Shown one piece after another: positions 35,303 to 44,617 of a DNA stretch of 64,000 bases. The translations under genes and the position numbers were made by a program. Position 1 is the stretch's first letter. Each line of letters starts with the position of its first letter. Origin of the DNA: JANQEU01 sp965228045 (GTDB taxonomy: Bacteria; Bacteroidota; Bacteroidia; Cytophagales; Cyclobacteriaceae); NCBI GenBank assembly GCA_965228045.1, contig OZ245789.1, positions 4,030,001-4,094,000 on the forward strand, given 5' to 3'. The notes beneath the pieces were generated by a model. That model was not told the origin of the DNA. It worked only from the letters and a program-made list of their open reading frames with translations, and ran no database searches.

Positions 35303-36064
35303 CTATTCAAACAAATCTTCTTTATCGGTTTTAGCAACTTGGTAAAATAGTTCTCCGACTTTCTCCGTCACGTCCTTAAAGTAATTCTTTCCTTTTTCTG
35401 CTGTCGACTTTCTGGGATCCCCCACACCAGTATCTTTCGTGATGATTGACCAGGGCCGCTCAGCCCATGCCCAGCCTTCTCTGAAACCATCAATTTTATG
35501 CTTCCTGTCCGCTCCATCACCGGCCTGATCAAGTGGTAAGACCAATTCCGGCGTCAGGTAAAGCAGGAGGCTTGTTTCCATCTCATCCGCATGATCGCCT
35601 TCGTTCTCAAAATATTTGGACTTATCCAAAGATTTGAACCAGTGGCACTGGCTGAGGAACATTTCAGGGTACTTCAATCCCAATTCCCGCAGCATGGTCC
35701 GAAAGTCATTGCCTCCATGGCTATTCAATATTACAAGCTTCCTGATCCCCTGACGGTCCAATACCTGAATGACATCGTCCAAAATAGCATGCTGAGTAGA
35801 AGGATTCATATTAATATCCAGTAGAATGTCGTGCTGACCCGTGTTCACACCGAAAGGAATCGTTGGAAGTACTGTGACTTTAGCACCTCTTTCCCATGCT
35901 ATTCTCCCGGCTTCTGCACCAATTTTATCAGCCTCGAAAATATCCGTTCCATAAGGCATGTGATAATTGTGAGCTTCAGTGGCACCCCATGGGAGAACAG
36001 CCAATTCAAATTTTTGATCTTTAATAAATTTCCAGTTGGATTCTGCTAGAATATATGGTCGCAT
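35303..36064 (-). CDS. Creatininase-family metal-dependent amidohydrolase
   Basis: 253 residues. The metal-binding residues of the family are visible: WGATEAHNYHMPYGTDI near residues 26-42, NSHGGND in the middle, and GDHADEMETS as the conserved acidic cluster. Family members open cyclic amides such as creatinine or act in cofactor synthesis (MftE type). The substrate cannot be told. Cytoplasmic; it stands alone. Confidence 0.9.
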   Translation of the reverse strand: MRPYILAESNWKFIKDQKFELAVLPWGATEAHNYHMPYGTDIFEADKIGAEAGRIAWERGAKVTVLPTIPFGVNTGQHDILLDINMNPSTQHAILDDVIQVLDRQGIRKLVILNSHGGNDFRTMLRELGLKYPEMFLSQCHWFKSLDKSKYFENEGDHADEMETSLLLYLTPELVLPLDQAGDGADRKHKIDGFREGWAWAERPWSIITKDTGVGDPRKSTAEKGKNYFKDVTEKVGELFYQVAKTDKEDLFE

Positions 36065-36105
36065 GTTGGTAGAAATTGTTTATTTTCCTAAAAACGTAAA
36101 TTAAT

Positions 36106-36582
36106 ATGTTAACCTGGATTCTGGGTCTATTACTGGTTAATCCTACTGAACCCGATCATGCAATTTATTTATCCCTGATCGAGATCGAGCAACAAGATGG
36201 AAAAACGGAGATGGTTGTGAAGGTTTTTGCAGATGACCTTCAGGACGCAATTCGAAACATGGATGGCTCTCTTGAGATTGAATCCGAAACGCTGTTTGTC
36301 CAAAATAATTACGATCTGGTAAGCAGCTACTTTGCCAATCACCTCCAATTGACCAACACCAGGGACTCGATTGGATACAAGTTGACCGAAGGGGAGCTGG
36401 TTGGCGACAGCTATCAGGTAAAATTCATATTTGAAATGCCCTGGCAAAAACTGTCTATTAAAGCGAACTACTTTATGGAGCTTTTCCCGACACAGCAAAA
36501 CATCGTGATAGTAACCAGCAACGGACTAAAGCGGTCATGTCGTTTGAATCTGCAAGAGTCCGGTTGTAAAGTAAGTTTTTAG
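36106..36582 (+). CDS. DUF6702 family protein
   Basis: 158 residues; a short hydrophobic start that may be a signal peptide. DHAIYLSLIEIEQQDGKTEMVVKVFADDLQDAIR is the family opening, and the end is strand-rich. It converges with the TonB receptor gene, 7 bp apart. DUF6702 genes often sit beside TonB receptors in this phylum, which suggests a shared function in uptake. That link is contextual, not shown. Confidence 0.78.
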   Translation: MLTWILGLLLVNPTEPDHAIYLSLIEIEQQDGKTEMVVKVFADDLQDAIRNMDGSLEIESETLFVQNNYDLVSSYFANHLQLTNTRDSIGYKLTEGELVGDSYQVKFIFEMPWQKLSIKANYFMELFPTQQNIVIVTSNGLKRSCRLNLQESGCKVSF

Positions 36583-36589
36583 AGCTAAC

Positions 36590-38854
36590 TCAAAAACTGT
36601 AATCAACCCTCAACCTAAACATGTGATTGATGGGTAAACCCGGATAATAGTATCTGGGTTGAGCGCCTCCGAAGCCTACGGCATTAACCTGAACCATTGA
36701 AGCGTATTTTTCATCAAGCAGGTTTGACCCCTGATAGCCAATATCCATCCCAAATTGTCCAAAACGCTGCTTCCACCCTACTTGCAAATCCACAACCTGA
36801 TAAGCTTCCGTGAAGGTATCATTGGCATCATTGACCGGTATTTCATTTACATGCAAAAATCTTGGACGCAAATAAAACTGGTCATAAAGACTAAAATCTA
36901 TAGAAAGCTGAAGTTGATCACTGGGCACACCTGTCAGTTCATTTCCGGAGTAGTCATTTTCCTCGTCTACAAATTCCTCAAATGTGAAATTTGAAAGGGT
37001 ATAATTGACATTTCCACTTAGATCGAAATTCTCCCCCTCGAAAATCCTGAACCCAGCCGCCACTTCCAGCCCGTCATGCCTGGTACTTCCAGCGTTTATT
37101 CCAATGTATTGGTCCAATTCAGTCCTTCTTCCTACCAGCAGGTTTTCAATCCTCATCGTGTAAAGATTGAAGGCGAAATTTAACGCGGAAAGTTGTCCTT
37201 TGAAACCGGTTTCATAATTCCAACCTGACTCCGGTTTCAGGTTGCTATTCACCGTTCCTTCGGGGGTCAGAGTTTCCTCCAATGAAGGTGGCGAAAAACC
37301 ATGACTTGCCGACAAAAACCAATTGACAGAACCATTGATTTCATAGGTCACCGCGATTCTTGGAGACAATTGCGGTTCATAAGCATATTCTGAGGTGACA
37401 TTTGTCGAATCAGGATTGAACTTGTCTTCAAGGTCATAATAGACCCTGTTGAGATTCAAGCCAGCTGTCAGATTCCACTTATCTGAAATCTTGAGATCTC
37501 CCTGTGCAAAAATGTTGTAATAGCTTCTGGTTTCTTCCAGTTCTGAAAGTCGCGCTCCTTCTACGCTATAGTTCACGCCAAGGTCCTCATAGAGATTTTG
37601 AAACGTGGACCAATCATACCAGTCCCTAAAAAGCTCAAAACCACCCATCAGGGAAAGGTTTTCTGCCGCTTCAAAAATTAATCTATTCCTGGTACCCACA
37701 GATATCGTTCCATCATCCAGGATATTGAAAGGTCTTGGCTCATAATTATCCTTTAAGGAATGATAAACACTGGACTTTAACGTCAATGAAGCCGAAAGTG
37801 AGTGATCAGCTGAGAGCCCGATAAAATAGGAATCATAATCTTCATAACCCCGGGAAGCCGCCCAGGTGAAAGCAGCAGTTCGGGGATTGTCCCTGTAATC
37901 ATCAACGTTTATCGAGCTGGGGATATAGGCTTTTTGATTGAGGTAATAGGATACAATATTGAAAACGGTATTTTCCGACCGAAGCGATCCGGACAGAAAA
38001 ATAGAATTTCGGTCCAGCTCATTGTTGTCACGATACCCATCAGAATGGAGCTTTGAGTATCGGACGGTAAAATCCTTATTATCCCGGTTATAAGATAATC
38101 CTGCTGTCTCTTTAAAAGTACCAAAAGACCCAGCAGAGAAATCATTGGTGACTACCAGACCAGTCTGAGGTCGAACTTTCTTTATATTGATCGTCCCTCC
38201 CAATCCACTTCCGTAGATAGAGCTATTCGGTCCTTTTATTACCTCTATAGCCCCAATTGCCGCGAGGTCAATGTCCTCAATGGTTGTTTCTCCCGATCCA
38301 TTGGTCAATGGGATGTCCTCATAATAAGCTCTGATCTTATTAGTGGAGAACGGAGATCTCGAACCAATTCCCCGGATGGTGATCCGGTTCGTATTCAAGG
38401 CCCCACTTTGCATATAAACTCCGGGAACGGAATTGAGTAAGTCAGTGACAATTCTTTGATCCGTTTGTCGGATCTGAGTCTGACCAATGCGCGTAATGCC
38501 ACCTGGAAATTCCTTCCAGTTTCTTTCCACCGCCAATTCATTCACTACCACACCTTCCAGAAATATCGGATCCGGTTCCAGAATTATGGTCTCCGCAGCC
38601 AGTCCGGACTCTTTGTTCAAATAACCTATCGCCCTGATCCTGACTCTGTTCCCCGCTACATCTGCATATCCATTTTCATCACTTTGGGATACCAAAGAAT
38701 CGGGAAGTACTATCACCGTGGCAAACTGAATCGGCGAACCGGATTCATCTACTATTCTGATTTTTTTCGATTGTCCCTGGGTAGAGAACCCAGCCATCAT
38801 CAAAGCTATGGCCAGCATTGAACCCCATTTCTTAACACTTACGTAAATGCCCAT
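36590..38854 (-). CDS. TonB-dependent outer-membrane receptor
   Basis: 754 residues. Signal peptide, then a short carboxypeptidase-regulatory-like domain (IRIVDESGSPIQFATVIVLPD), a plug (VTDLLNSVPGVYMQSGALNTNRITIRGIGSRSP kept in family order; VIKGPNSSIYGSGLGGTI), and a beta-barrel up to the C-terminal Phe (FRLRVDYSF). It would bring in a chelated metal or nutrient using TonB energy. The ligand is not shown; DUF6702 next door and the CPR domain are common in siderophore-type systems. No SusD partner follows. Confidence 0.93.
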   Translation of the reverse strand: MGIYVSVKKWGSMLAIALMMAGFSTQGQSKKIRIVDESGSPIQFATVIVLPDSLVSQSDENGYADVAGNRVRIRAIGYLNKESGLAAETIILEPDPIFLEGVVVNELAVERNWKEFPGGITRIGQTQIRQTDQRIVTDLLNSVPGVYMQSGALNTNRITIRGIGSRSPFSTNKIRAYYEDIPLTNGSGETTIEDIDLAAIGAIEVIKGPNSSIYGSGLGGTINIKKVRPQTGLVVTNDFSAGSFGTFKETAGLSYNRDNKDFTVRYSKLHSDGYRDNNELDRNSIFLSGSLRSENTVFNIVSYYLNQKAYIPSSINVDDYRDNPRTAAFTWAASRGYEDYDSYFIGLSADHSLSASLTLKSSVYHSLKDNYEPRPFNILDDGTISVGTRNRLIFEAAENLSLMGGFELFRDWYDWSTFQNLYEDLGVNYSVEGARLSELEETRSYYNIFAQGDLKISDKWNLTAGLNLNRVYYDLEDKFNPDSTNVTSEYAYEPQLSPRIAVTYEINGSVNWFLSASHGFSPPSLEETLTPEGTVNSNLKPESGWNYETGFKGQLSALNFAFNLYTMRIENLLVGRRTELDQYIGINAGSTRHDGLEVAAGFRIFEGENFDLSGNVNYTLSNFTFEEFVDEENDYSGNELTGVPSDQLQLSIDFSLYDQFYLRPRFLHVNEIPVNDANDTFTEAYQVVDLQVGWKQRFGQFGMDIGYQGSNLLDEKYASMVQVNAVGFGGAQPRYYYPGLPINHMFRLRVDYSF

Positions 38855-38907
38855 CTATCATCGAAATTCCTAAATAATTATCAAATTGCCACCTTTTGGA
38901 TCTTCAA

Positions 38908-39762
38908 ATGAAAATTTCTCCAGGAGTTCGGTACATGTTATTGGCCACATTCACCTTCACATTGATGAAAGTATTTGTGAAGTGGCTTACCCACATCCCT
39001 CCTATTGAGATCATTTTATTCAGATCAATTATCTCCATGGTCATCAGTTATACGCTGCTGGTCAGGCAAAGAGTTCCGGTCTTTGGCAACAATAAGCTGG
39101 TGCTGATAGGACGAGGTGTCGCCGGAGCAGTTGCCCTTACGCTGAATTTCTACCTTCTTCAGGAGATTCCTTTGGCCACAGTATCTGTCCTTACCTACCT
39201 GGCCCCGGTGTTTTCCACCATAATTGGAATCTATGTAGTTAGGGAAAAAGTGCTGCCGCTGCAGTGGGTTTTCTTTTCGGTGAGTTTTATCGGAATCGTT
39301 GTGATCCAGGGATTTGACATCAGGATCTCGGAACTTCATCTTTTATTGGGTATCCTGACCTCACTATTTATGGGCCTTGCGTACAACCTGGTCCGAAAAT
39401 TAAATACCACTGAGCATCCACTGGTCATCATCTTTTATTTTCCACTGGTCCTGCTACCCATCTCTTCAGTCTGGTCATATTTTGTATGGGTTCAACCTTT
39501 GGGATGGGATTGGTTCAACCTGCTGATGGTTGGTATTTGTACTCAGATCGCTCAATTTTTTATGACCAAATCTTACCAGAGTGCCGAGATAAATAAAGTC
39601 TCTATTCTGAACTACATCGGAATTATATATGCACTTTTGTTTGGATATTTTCTTTTTGACGAGACCTTCAATGTGCTGACTTATTTGGGAATGGGACTGG
39701 TTTTGGCAGGTGTGATTGCAAATGTGATCGTGAAAAGGTATCAAAAGCCAAAAGTCAAATAA
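38908..39762 (+). CDS. EamA-type (DMT superfamily) transporter
   Basis: 284 residues from ATG 38908 (MKISPGVRYMLLATF); the upstream TTG is less likely. About ten membrane helices in two EamA halves, ending with the conserved second-half segment INKVSILNYIGIIYALLFGYFLFDETF. Such carriers export metabolites or amino acids across the inner membrane. The substrate is unknown. It stands alone, divergent from the TonB receptor. Confidence 0.87.
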   Translation: MKISPGVRYMLLATFTFTLMKVFVKWLTHIPPIEIILFRSIISMVISYTLLVRQRVPVFGNNKLVLIGRGVAGAVALTLNFYLLQEIPLATVSVLTYLAPVFSTIIGIYVVREKVLPLQWVFFSVSFIGIVVIQGFDIRISELHLLLGILTSLFMGLAYNLVRKLNTTEHPLVIIFYFPLVLLPISSVWSYFVWVQPLGWDWFNLLMVGICTQIAQFFMTKSYQSAEINKVSILNYIGIIYALLFGYFLFDETFNVLTYLGMGLVLAGVIANVIVKRYQKPKVK

Positions 39763-40033
39763 TCTGCCATCTAAAATCAATTTTCGTTTTTGTCCAATAT
39801 TAAGTTTTTGGAGATAGACAAATTTTCTGCCAAATATCTTGAAGAAGTTGACTTTAATCTTGAAAAAACCATATCAAAAAAATTTCCACTTGTATGACGA
39901 TTTGAGGTGAACTAATTTAACATTCGGAAAAGGAAATAAAGCTCATAGTATTCACCGCTTGAATCCTTAACAGCTACTCATTAAAACCTCTCGTGGATTT
40001 TAGACAATTTATTTGTATAAAACTGAAACAACT

Positions 40034-42670
40034 ATGTCCGTACCAACTGGCATCAGAAAGATCTTTTTTCTAGCAGCAGCCTTTGTCGGTCTTCAAACCA
40101 TGGCTCAGGACACGTCATTGGCTCACGATCAGGCAGTGCGACAGTTGCAGTCTGCCAGGGAGAGCTATGCGGCCAGCCGGGATGATGAGGCCATCAGGTT
40201 CGGATTACAGGGACTGGAAAATGCCATCGCTTCAGGTGATGAATTTCTGAGCGTCCAGTTCAAATCGCTCCTGGGTGAAGTCTATTTCTCAAAGGAAGAT
40301 CACAAACAAGCTGTTTTCTATTTTACGGATGCCGCCCAGCAGGCAGAAGAAACCGGTGATATTCTGATTGCAGCCAACAATTACTCCGAGTTAGGCAATA
40401 CCTACATTGCCATGGATGCATTCAATAAGGCCAAAGTCACCTTTACAAAAGCATTTTCCCTATATGACCAGGAGAACAACATCATCGGGAAGATTAACTC
40501 AATGTTCGCCATTGGCAATAATTACCTGAGCGCCAACATGCTCGAGGAGTCCATTGAGGCATTTGAAGTACAGCTGGGACTGGCAAAAGAAATAGACAAT
40601 CATTTAATGCAAAGTCGTGCACTAGCCTTGCTCGCCCAGGCCAATGAGAAGCTGGGTAACAAAGAAGAAGCAGCCAGATATTCGGAAATGCAGCTTGACA
40701 TAATTGATCCCAGGTTGAGAGGGTCAAAATCTTACGCTCTAGCCCGATTGTACCTCTCCATGCAAAGATTTTCCAATGCCAGAAATTTTGCTGAAGAGGC
40801 TGTCGATCTGGATCCTAATAATCCGGAGTATAACCTGGTCCTGGCTCGTGCCAATGTGGGATTAAACAGACCTGGTTCGGCCGAACGATATGCCAATACT
40901 GCCAGGCAGGTCTTCGAGCAGCGCTCTGACAGACTAGGGCAGGCAAAGGTGGACATTGTTTTAGCAGAAATAGCTTCAGAAAATGGAGCGTCAGATGAGA
41001 GCACAAGTCTTCTGAACTCAGTAGAATCCACCTTGGAGTCTTATAATAATCTCGAGGTATCTGCTGAATTTAACAGAGTAGGTGCAAAAGTCTACACTAC
41101 ATTGGGTCAACCAGACAGAGCGAGTACTTACCAGAACCGTTACGAAAGTATCGTTCGTCGCCTCAATCAGGTCGACACACAATCCAGAATTGACCCTGTA
41201 ATAGAAGCACGTGCCCAGCAATATGAGGACGAAGCGCTTATTCAGATTGAGAAAAACAAAAACCAGCTTTTAGCCCGTCAGCAGGAAAGATTGAAATCGC
41301 TTGATCAGCAAAGGCGACAGCAGCTTCAGGATCAGCAAAATCAACTTCAGGAAGTGACCGCAGCAAGACAATCACTTGAAGAGGAAACTGCGAAGCAAGG
41401 TCTTCTGTTAGAACAAACTCAGATCGCCAGGTCACAGGATCAGGCAGAGTTGGATCGATTACAGCAACTCGCCGAGCTTCAACGACTTCAGGACGAAGAA
41501 AACAGAAGAAGATTGCAATTGGCAGAAAATGAGAGACTGATCCTTACACAAAAAGCTAAAATACAGGCGTCCCAGATCGAAGCCGAGGAGCAACAGAAGA
41601 GATACCTGCTTTACAGTATGGGAGTAGGTATACTTTTCATCATTGTATTGGCCGTAGCTTTTTTCAGAACCAATAAGTCACGAAAACTTATCGCCAGACA
41701 AAACACCCATCTTGGGAGACAACAAAAAGTAATCCGTAAAGCCAACATTCAGCTGAACAGAGCACATGAAACCATGCGGGAAGCCTTGATGAAGGAACAG
41801 AGAACAAGAGCAAAACTGGAAAGGGCCAACAGGGAACTTAAGCAAACACAGGTACAACTGGTCCAGTCTGAAAAAATGTCCTCACTTGGTCAGCTTACTG
41901 CAGGCATCGCGCATGAAATCAACAACCCGATAAATTTTGTAGCCAATGGTGTCCGGGCAATGAAGGACAACTACCAGGAAATATTAACCTTCCTCGAGAA
42001 TTATCAGAAAATCGCAGGTCTTGATGACATTGAAAAGATCAAGAAATATTACAAAGAGATGGAAGAGGATGCCGAGATGCTGGATCAACTTAAGCACGGT
42101 ACTGAAGAGTTGATCAACGACATCAGTTATGGTGCCTCAAGGGTAACGGAAATTGTCAATGGATTAAGAACATTCTCTCGTCATGACGAGGCTGAAATGA
42201 AAGAAGCCAATATTCAGGAATCTATTGAATCTGCATTGTTGATCCTGAAAAACAAATACAAAAACAAGGTCGAGGTCGTTACGGATTTTGATCCAAAAGT
42301 TCCGCTTCTGGAGTGTTTTCCTGGTCAATTGAACCAGGCATTTGTAAACCTTATTGGCAACGCCGTCGATGCCATTGAAGACCATGGGACCATCACCATT
42401 ACGACCATAGACTTACCAAATGCTATAGAGATTTCAATTGCCGATGATGGAAAAGGTATGACAAAAGAAGTCAAGGATCAGATCTTCGTTCCCTTTTATA
42501 CGACTAAAGATGTGGGTCAGGGAACGGGACTGGGACTGGCTATTACCCATGGTATTGTGGAAAAACACAAAGGAAAGATCAGCGTGGAAAGCGAACTGGG
42601 TCGTGGCACAACATTCACTATTATTATTCCAAAACAAATAGAACCTTCCAAGGTTCTCCAAGAAAGCTAA
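40034..42670 (+). CDS. TPR sensor histidine kinase
   Basis: 878 residues from ATG 40034. Signal peptide, then several TPRs (about 20-390), a long Gln-rich coiled coil (about 400-530), one membrane helix (YLLYSMGVGILFIIVLAVAFF) near 535-555, a second coiled coil, and a kinase: His-box SSLGQLTAGIAHEINNP with His627, the N-box NLIGNAVDAI, DDGKGM and GTGLGLAI. Periplasmic TPRs sense a ligand or protein and the cytoplasmic kinase phosphorylates the receiver next door, which begins 8 bp later. Typical of Bacteroidota. Confidence 0.93.
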   Translation: MSVPTGIRKIFFLAAAFVGLQTMAQDTSLAHDQAVRQLQSARESYAASRDDEAIRFGLQGLENAIASGDEFLSVQFKSLLGEVYFSKEDHKQAVFYFTDAAQQAEETGDILIAANNYSELGNTYIAMDAFNKAKVTFTKAFSLYDQENNIIGKINSMFAIGNNYLSANMLEESIEAFEVQLGLAKEIDNHLMQSRALALLAQANEKLGNKEEAARYSEMQLDIIDPRLRGSKSYALARLYLSMQRFSNARNFAEEAVDLDPNNPEYNLVLARANVGLNRPGSAERYANTARQVFEQRSDRLGQAKVDIVLAEIASENGASDESTSLLNSVESTLESYNNLEVSAEFNRVGAKVYTTLGQPDRASTYQNRYESIVRRLNQVDTQSRIDPVIEARAQQYEDEALIQIEKNKNQLLARQQERLKSLDQQRRQQLQDQQNQLQEVTAARQSLEEETAKQGLLLEQTQIARSQDQAELDRLQQLAELQRLQDEENRRRLQLAENERLILTQKAKIQASQIEAEEQQKRYLLYSMGVGILFIIVLAVAFFRTNKSRKLIARQNTHLGRQQKVIRKANIQLNRAHETMREALMKEQRTRAKLERANRELKQTQVQLVQSEKMSSLGQLTAGIAHEINNPINFVANGVRAMKDNYQEILTFLENYQKIAGLDDIEKIKKYYKEMEEDAEMLDQLKHGTEELINDISYGASRVTEIVNGLRTFSRHDEAEMKEANIQESIESALLILKNKYKNKVEVVTDFDPKVPLLECFPGQLNQAFVNLIGNAVDAIEDHGTITITTIDLPNAIEISIADDGKGMTKEVKDQIFVPFYTTKDVGQGTGLGLAITHGIVEKHKGKISVESELGRGTTFTIIIPKQIEPSKVLQES

Positions 42671-42678
42671 GACAAAGA

Positions 42679-43794
42679 ATGGACGACGTTTTGATTAAAC
42701 GACCGGAGAAGGATACAAAATCCAAGCTATACAGTATCCTCTACGTCGATGATGAGGAAGTAAATCTCCGAATTTTTCAATACTCTTTTCGAAGGGATTA
42801 CAACGTCTTCACAGCGCTCAATGGCCCGGAGGCACTCCGCATGCTGGAAGATAATAAAATTGATCTGATCATCACCGATCAGCAGATGCCTAATATGACC
42901 GGAGTAGACCTTCTCTCGCAGGTTGTCCCAAAGTATCCGAATATTGTTCGCATGATCATGACCGGTTTCAGTGACATGGGAGCCATCATACGTGCGGTGA
43001 ATGAATTTGGGCTGGACAGGTACCTCGTGAAGCCATGGGACCGGGAGGAGCTGAAAGAAATTTTCGACAAGGCGCTGGAAAAGCGCAATGAGCAAAAGGC
43101 AACGGAAAAAACCAAGGTTGTGCTTTCCAATGCTGCCTGGCTAAACCAGTCTATAACACCCGGGAAATTTAATTTTGATGCCGTATTCCCGGAAAGCTTC
43201 ATCGTTAAAGACGAAGGTGAAAATCATAACGGCTATTGGTACGGTGAACGAAACAAAAGTAAGTTCCTGGTGTTTTTTACCAACAATCAGTCTGATGTCA
43301 AATCTCTGAACATTAACAGTTTCGTCATCTTCTCACTTAATGAAATTGTGTTTAAGGAAAAGATCGAAGATCCTGAACAAATAATGGATCGCCTGCGATT
43401 GAGACTGATCGCGTCGGACATGGAGCATGTGAAAGTAGAGATGGGAATGGTGAAGTCAACAGAAGGTACGGAGGACATTGAATTTCTGAGTGCCGGCAAG
43501 ACTTTTTACTATTACGATTCCACCGGTAAACTTCAAACTGTAGGCACGCTGGAAGCCGACATAGAAAAAGGGAGCAAACAACACAAGATAAAGAAGTCGG
43601 AGATCAGCAGGGGTTACTTTCTGGATTCCGGTCTTTTTAAAGAAAGTGCAGCAAGTAAGTTCGGAGAAGAATCTTTCATACTGAATCTGCTCGATGAAGT
43701 GCATGACAAGCAGGCAAAAGTTCAGAAATCCGAACTTCCCAAGAAGCTCAGTACCTATAAGGAAAAGTGCCTTATCTCCGTGGCATTTGCGTAA
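42679..43794 (+). CDS. Response regulator with degenerate SpoIIE-like output domain
   Basis: 371 residues. Receiver domain: YVDDEE at 22-27, phospho-acceptor Asp67 in LIITDQQMP, and the conserved Lys in YLVKPW near 112. The rest resembles a SpoIIE/PP2C phosphatase in outline (GYWYGERNKSKFLVFFTNN ... EFLSAGKTFYYYDSTGKL), but the usual paired Asp metal residues are not there, so it is probably catalytically dead. It lies 8 bp from the histidine kinase gene, which is its evident partner. Confidence 0.85.
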   Translation: MDDVLIKRPEKDTKSKLYSILYVDDEEVNLRIFQYSFRRDYNVFTALNGPEALRMLEDNKIDLIITDQQMPNMTGVDLLSQVVPKYPNIVRMIMTGFSDMGAIIRAVNEFGLDRYLVKPWDREELKEIFDKALEKRNEQKATEKTKVVLSNAAWLNQSITPGKFNFDAVFPESFIVKDEGENHNGYWYGERNKSKFLVFFTNNQSDVKSLNINSFVIFSLNEIVFKEKIEDPEQIMDRLRLRLIASDMEHVKVEMGMVKSTEGTEDIEFLSAGKTFYYYDSTGKLQTVGTLEADIEKGSKQHKIKKSEISRGYFLDSGLFKESAASKFGEESFILNLLDEVHDKQAKVQKSELPKKLSTYKEKCLISVAFA

Positions 43795-43905
43795 AAGCAA
43801 ACATCCGATCCATACTGTCTATTTATCTGTCCCATTTTTGAGATTTCGGTAATTGATTTTATTGCGTCCTTTCAATTTATTTGCAGTCTGAAAATTAATT
43901 GAGAT

Positions 43906-44616
43906 ATGGGAAGAGCATTCGAATACAGAAGAGCTGCCAAAGAAGCGCGCTGGGACAAGATGTCCAAAATATTTCCTAAGCTGGCCAAGCAAATCCAGGT
44001 AGCTGCAAGGGAAGGCGGTCCTGATCCTGAAATGAATGCCAAACTCAGAACGGCTATTCAAAATGCCAAAGCTGAGAACATGCCAAAGGACAATATTGAC
44101 AATGCCATCAAGCGCGCGGTAGGGAAGGATGCGGATGCCCTGGATGAGGTCACTTATGAAGGTAAAGGTCCCCATGGAGTTCTCGTCTTTGTAGAGTGCA
44201 CCACAGATAATACCAACAGAACTGTGGCCAATGTGAAGTCCTATTTCTCAAAAGCCGGCGGATCATTTGTGCCTTCCGGATCTTTGGAGTTCATGTTTAA
44301 CCGAAAGGCCGTTTTTGAATTTGAAAAAACCGATGCCATCGACCTGGAAGAATTGGAGCTGGAATTGATCGATGCTGGTCTTGAGGAGCTTGAAGAAAAT
44401 GAAGGTACAGTCTATGCATATGCGGACTATACTAATTTTGGCACCCTGTCTCAGGCTCTGGAAGAGAAACAACTTGACATTAAAAAATCAAGTTTGAAAC
44501 GCTTCCCTACCACTCCTGTGGAATTCACTGAGGAACAACTCGAGGAGATCGAGCAGATGCTGGACAAGATTGAAGAAGATGACGATGTGCAGGCTGTTTA
44601 CACAAATATAGCCTGA
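43906..44616 (+). CDS. yebC: YebC/PmpR-family protein
   Basis: 236 residues, the family length. The conserved N terminus (MGRAFEYRRAAKEARWDKMSK in family order), the helical region AKLRTAIQNAKAENMPKDNIDNAIKRA, and YEGKGPHGVLVFVECTTDN identify it. Members bind DNA or act at ribosomes stalled on proline stretches to restart translation (TACO1-like role). Cytoplasmic. Start ATG 43906. It ends 1 bp before the stop of the facing GH67 gene. Confidence 0.95.
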   Translation: MGRAFEYRRAAKEARWDKMSKIFPKLAKQIQVAAREGGPDPEMNAKLRTAIQNAKAENMPKDNIDNAIKRAVGKDADALDEVTYEGKGPHGVLVFVECTTDNTNRTVANVKSYFSKAGGSFVPSGSLEFMFNRKAVFEFEKTDAIDLEELELELIDAGLEELEENEGTVYAYADYTNFGTLSQALEEKQLDIKKSSLKRFPTTPVEFTEEQLEEIEQMLDKIEEDDDVQAVYTNIA

Positions 44617-44617
44617 C

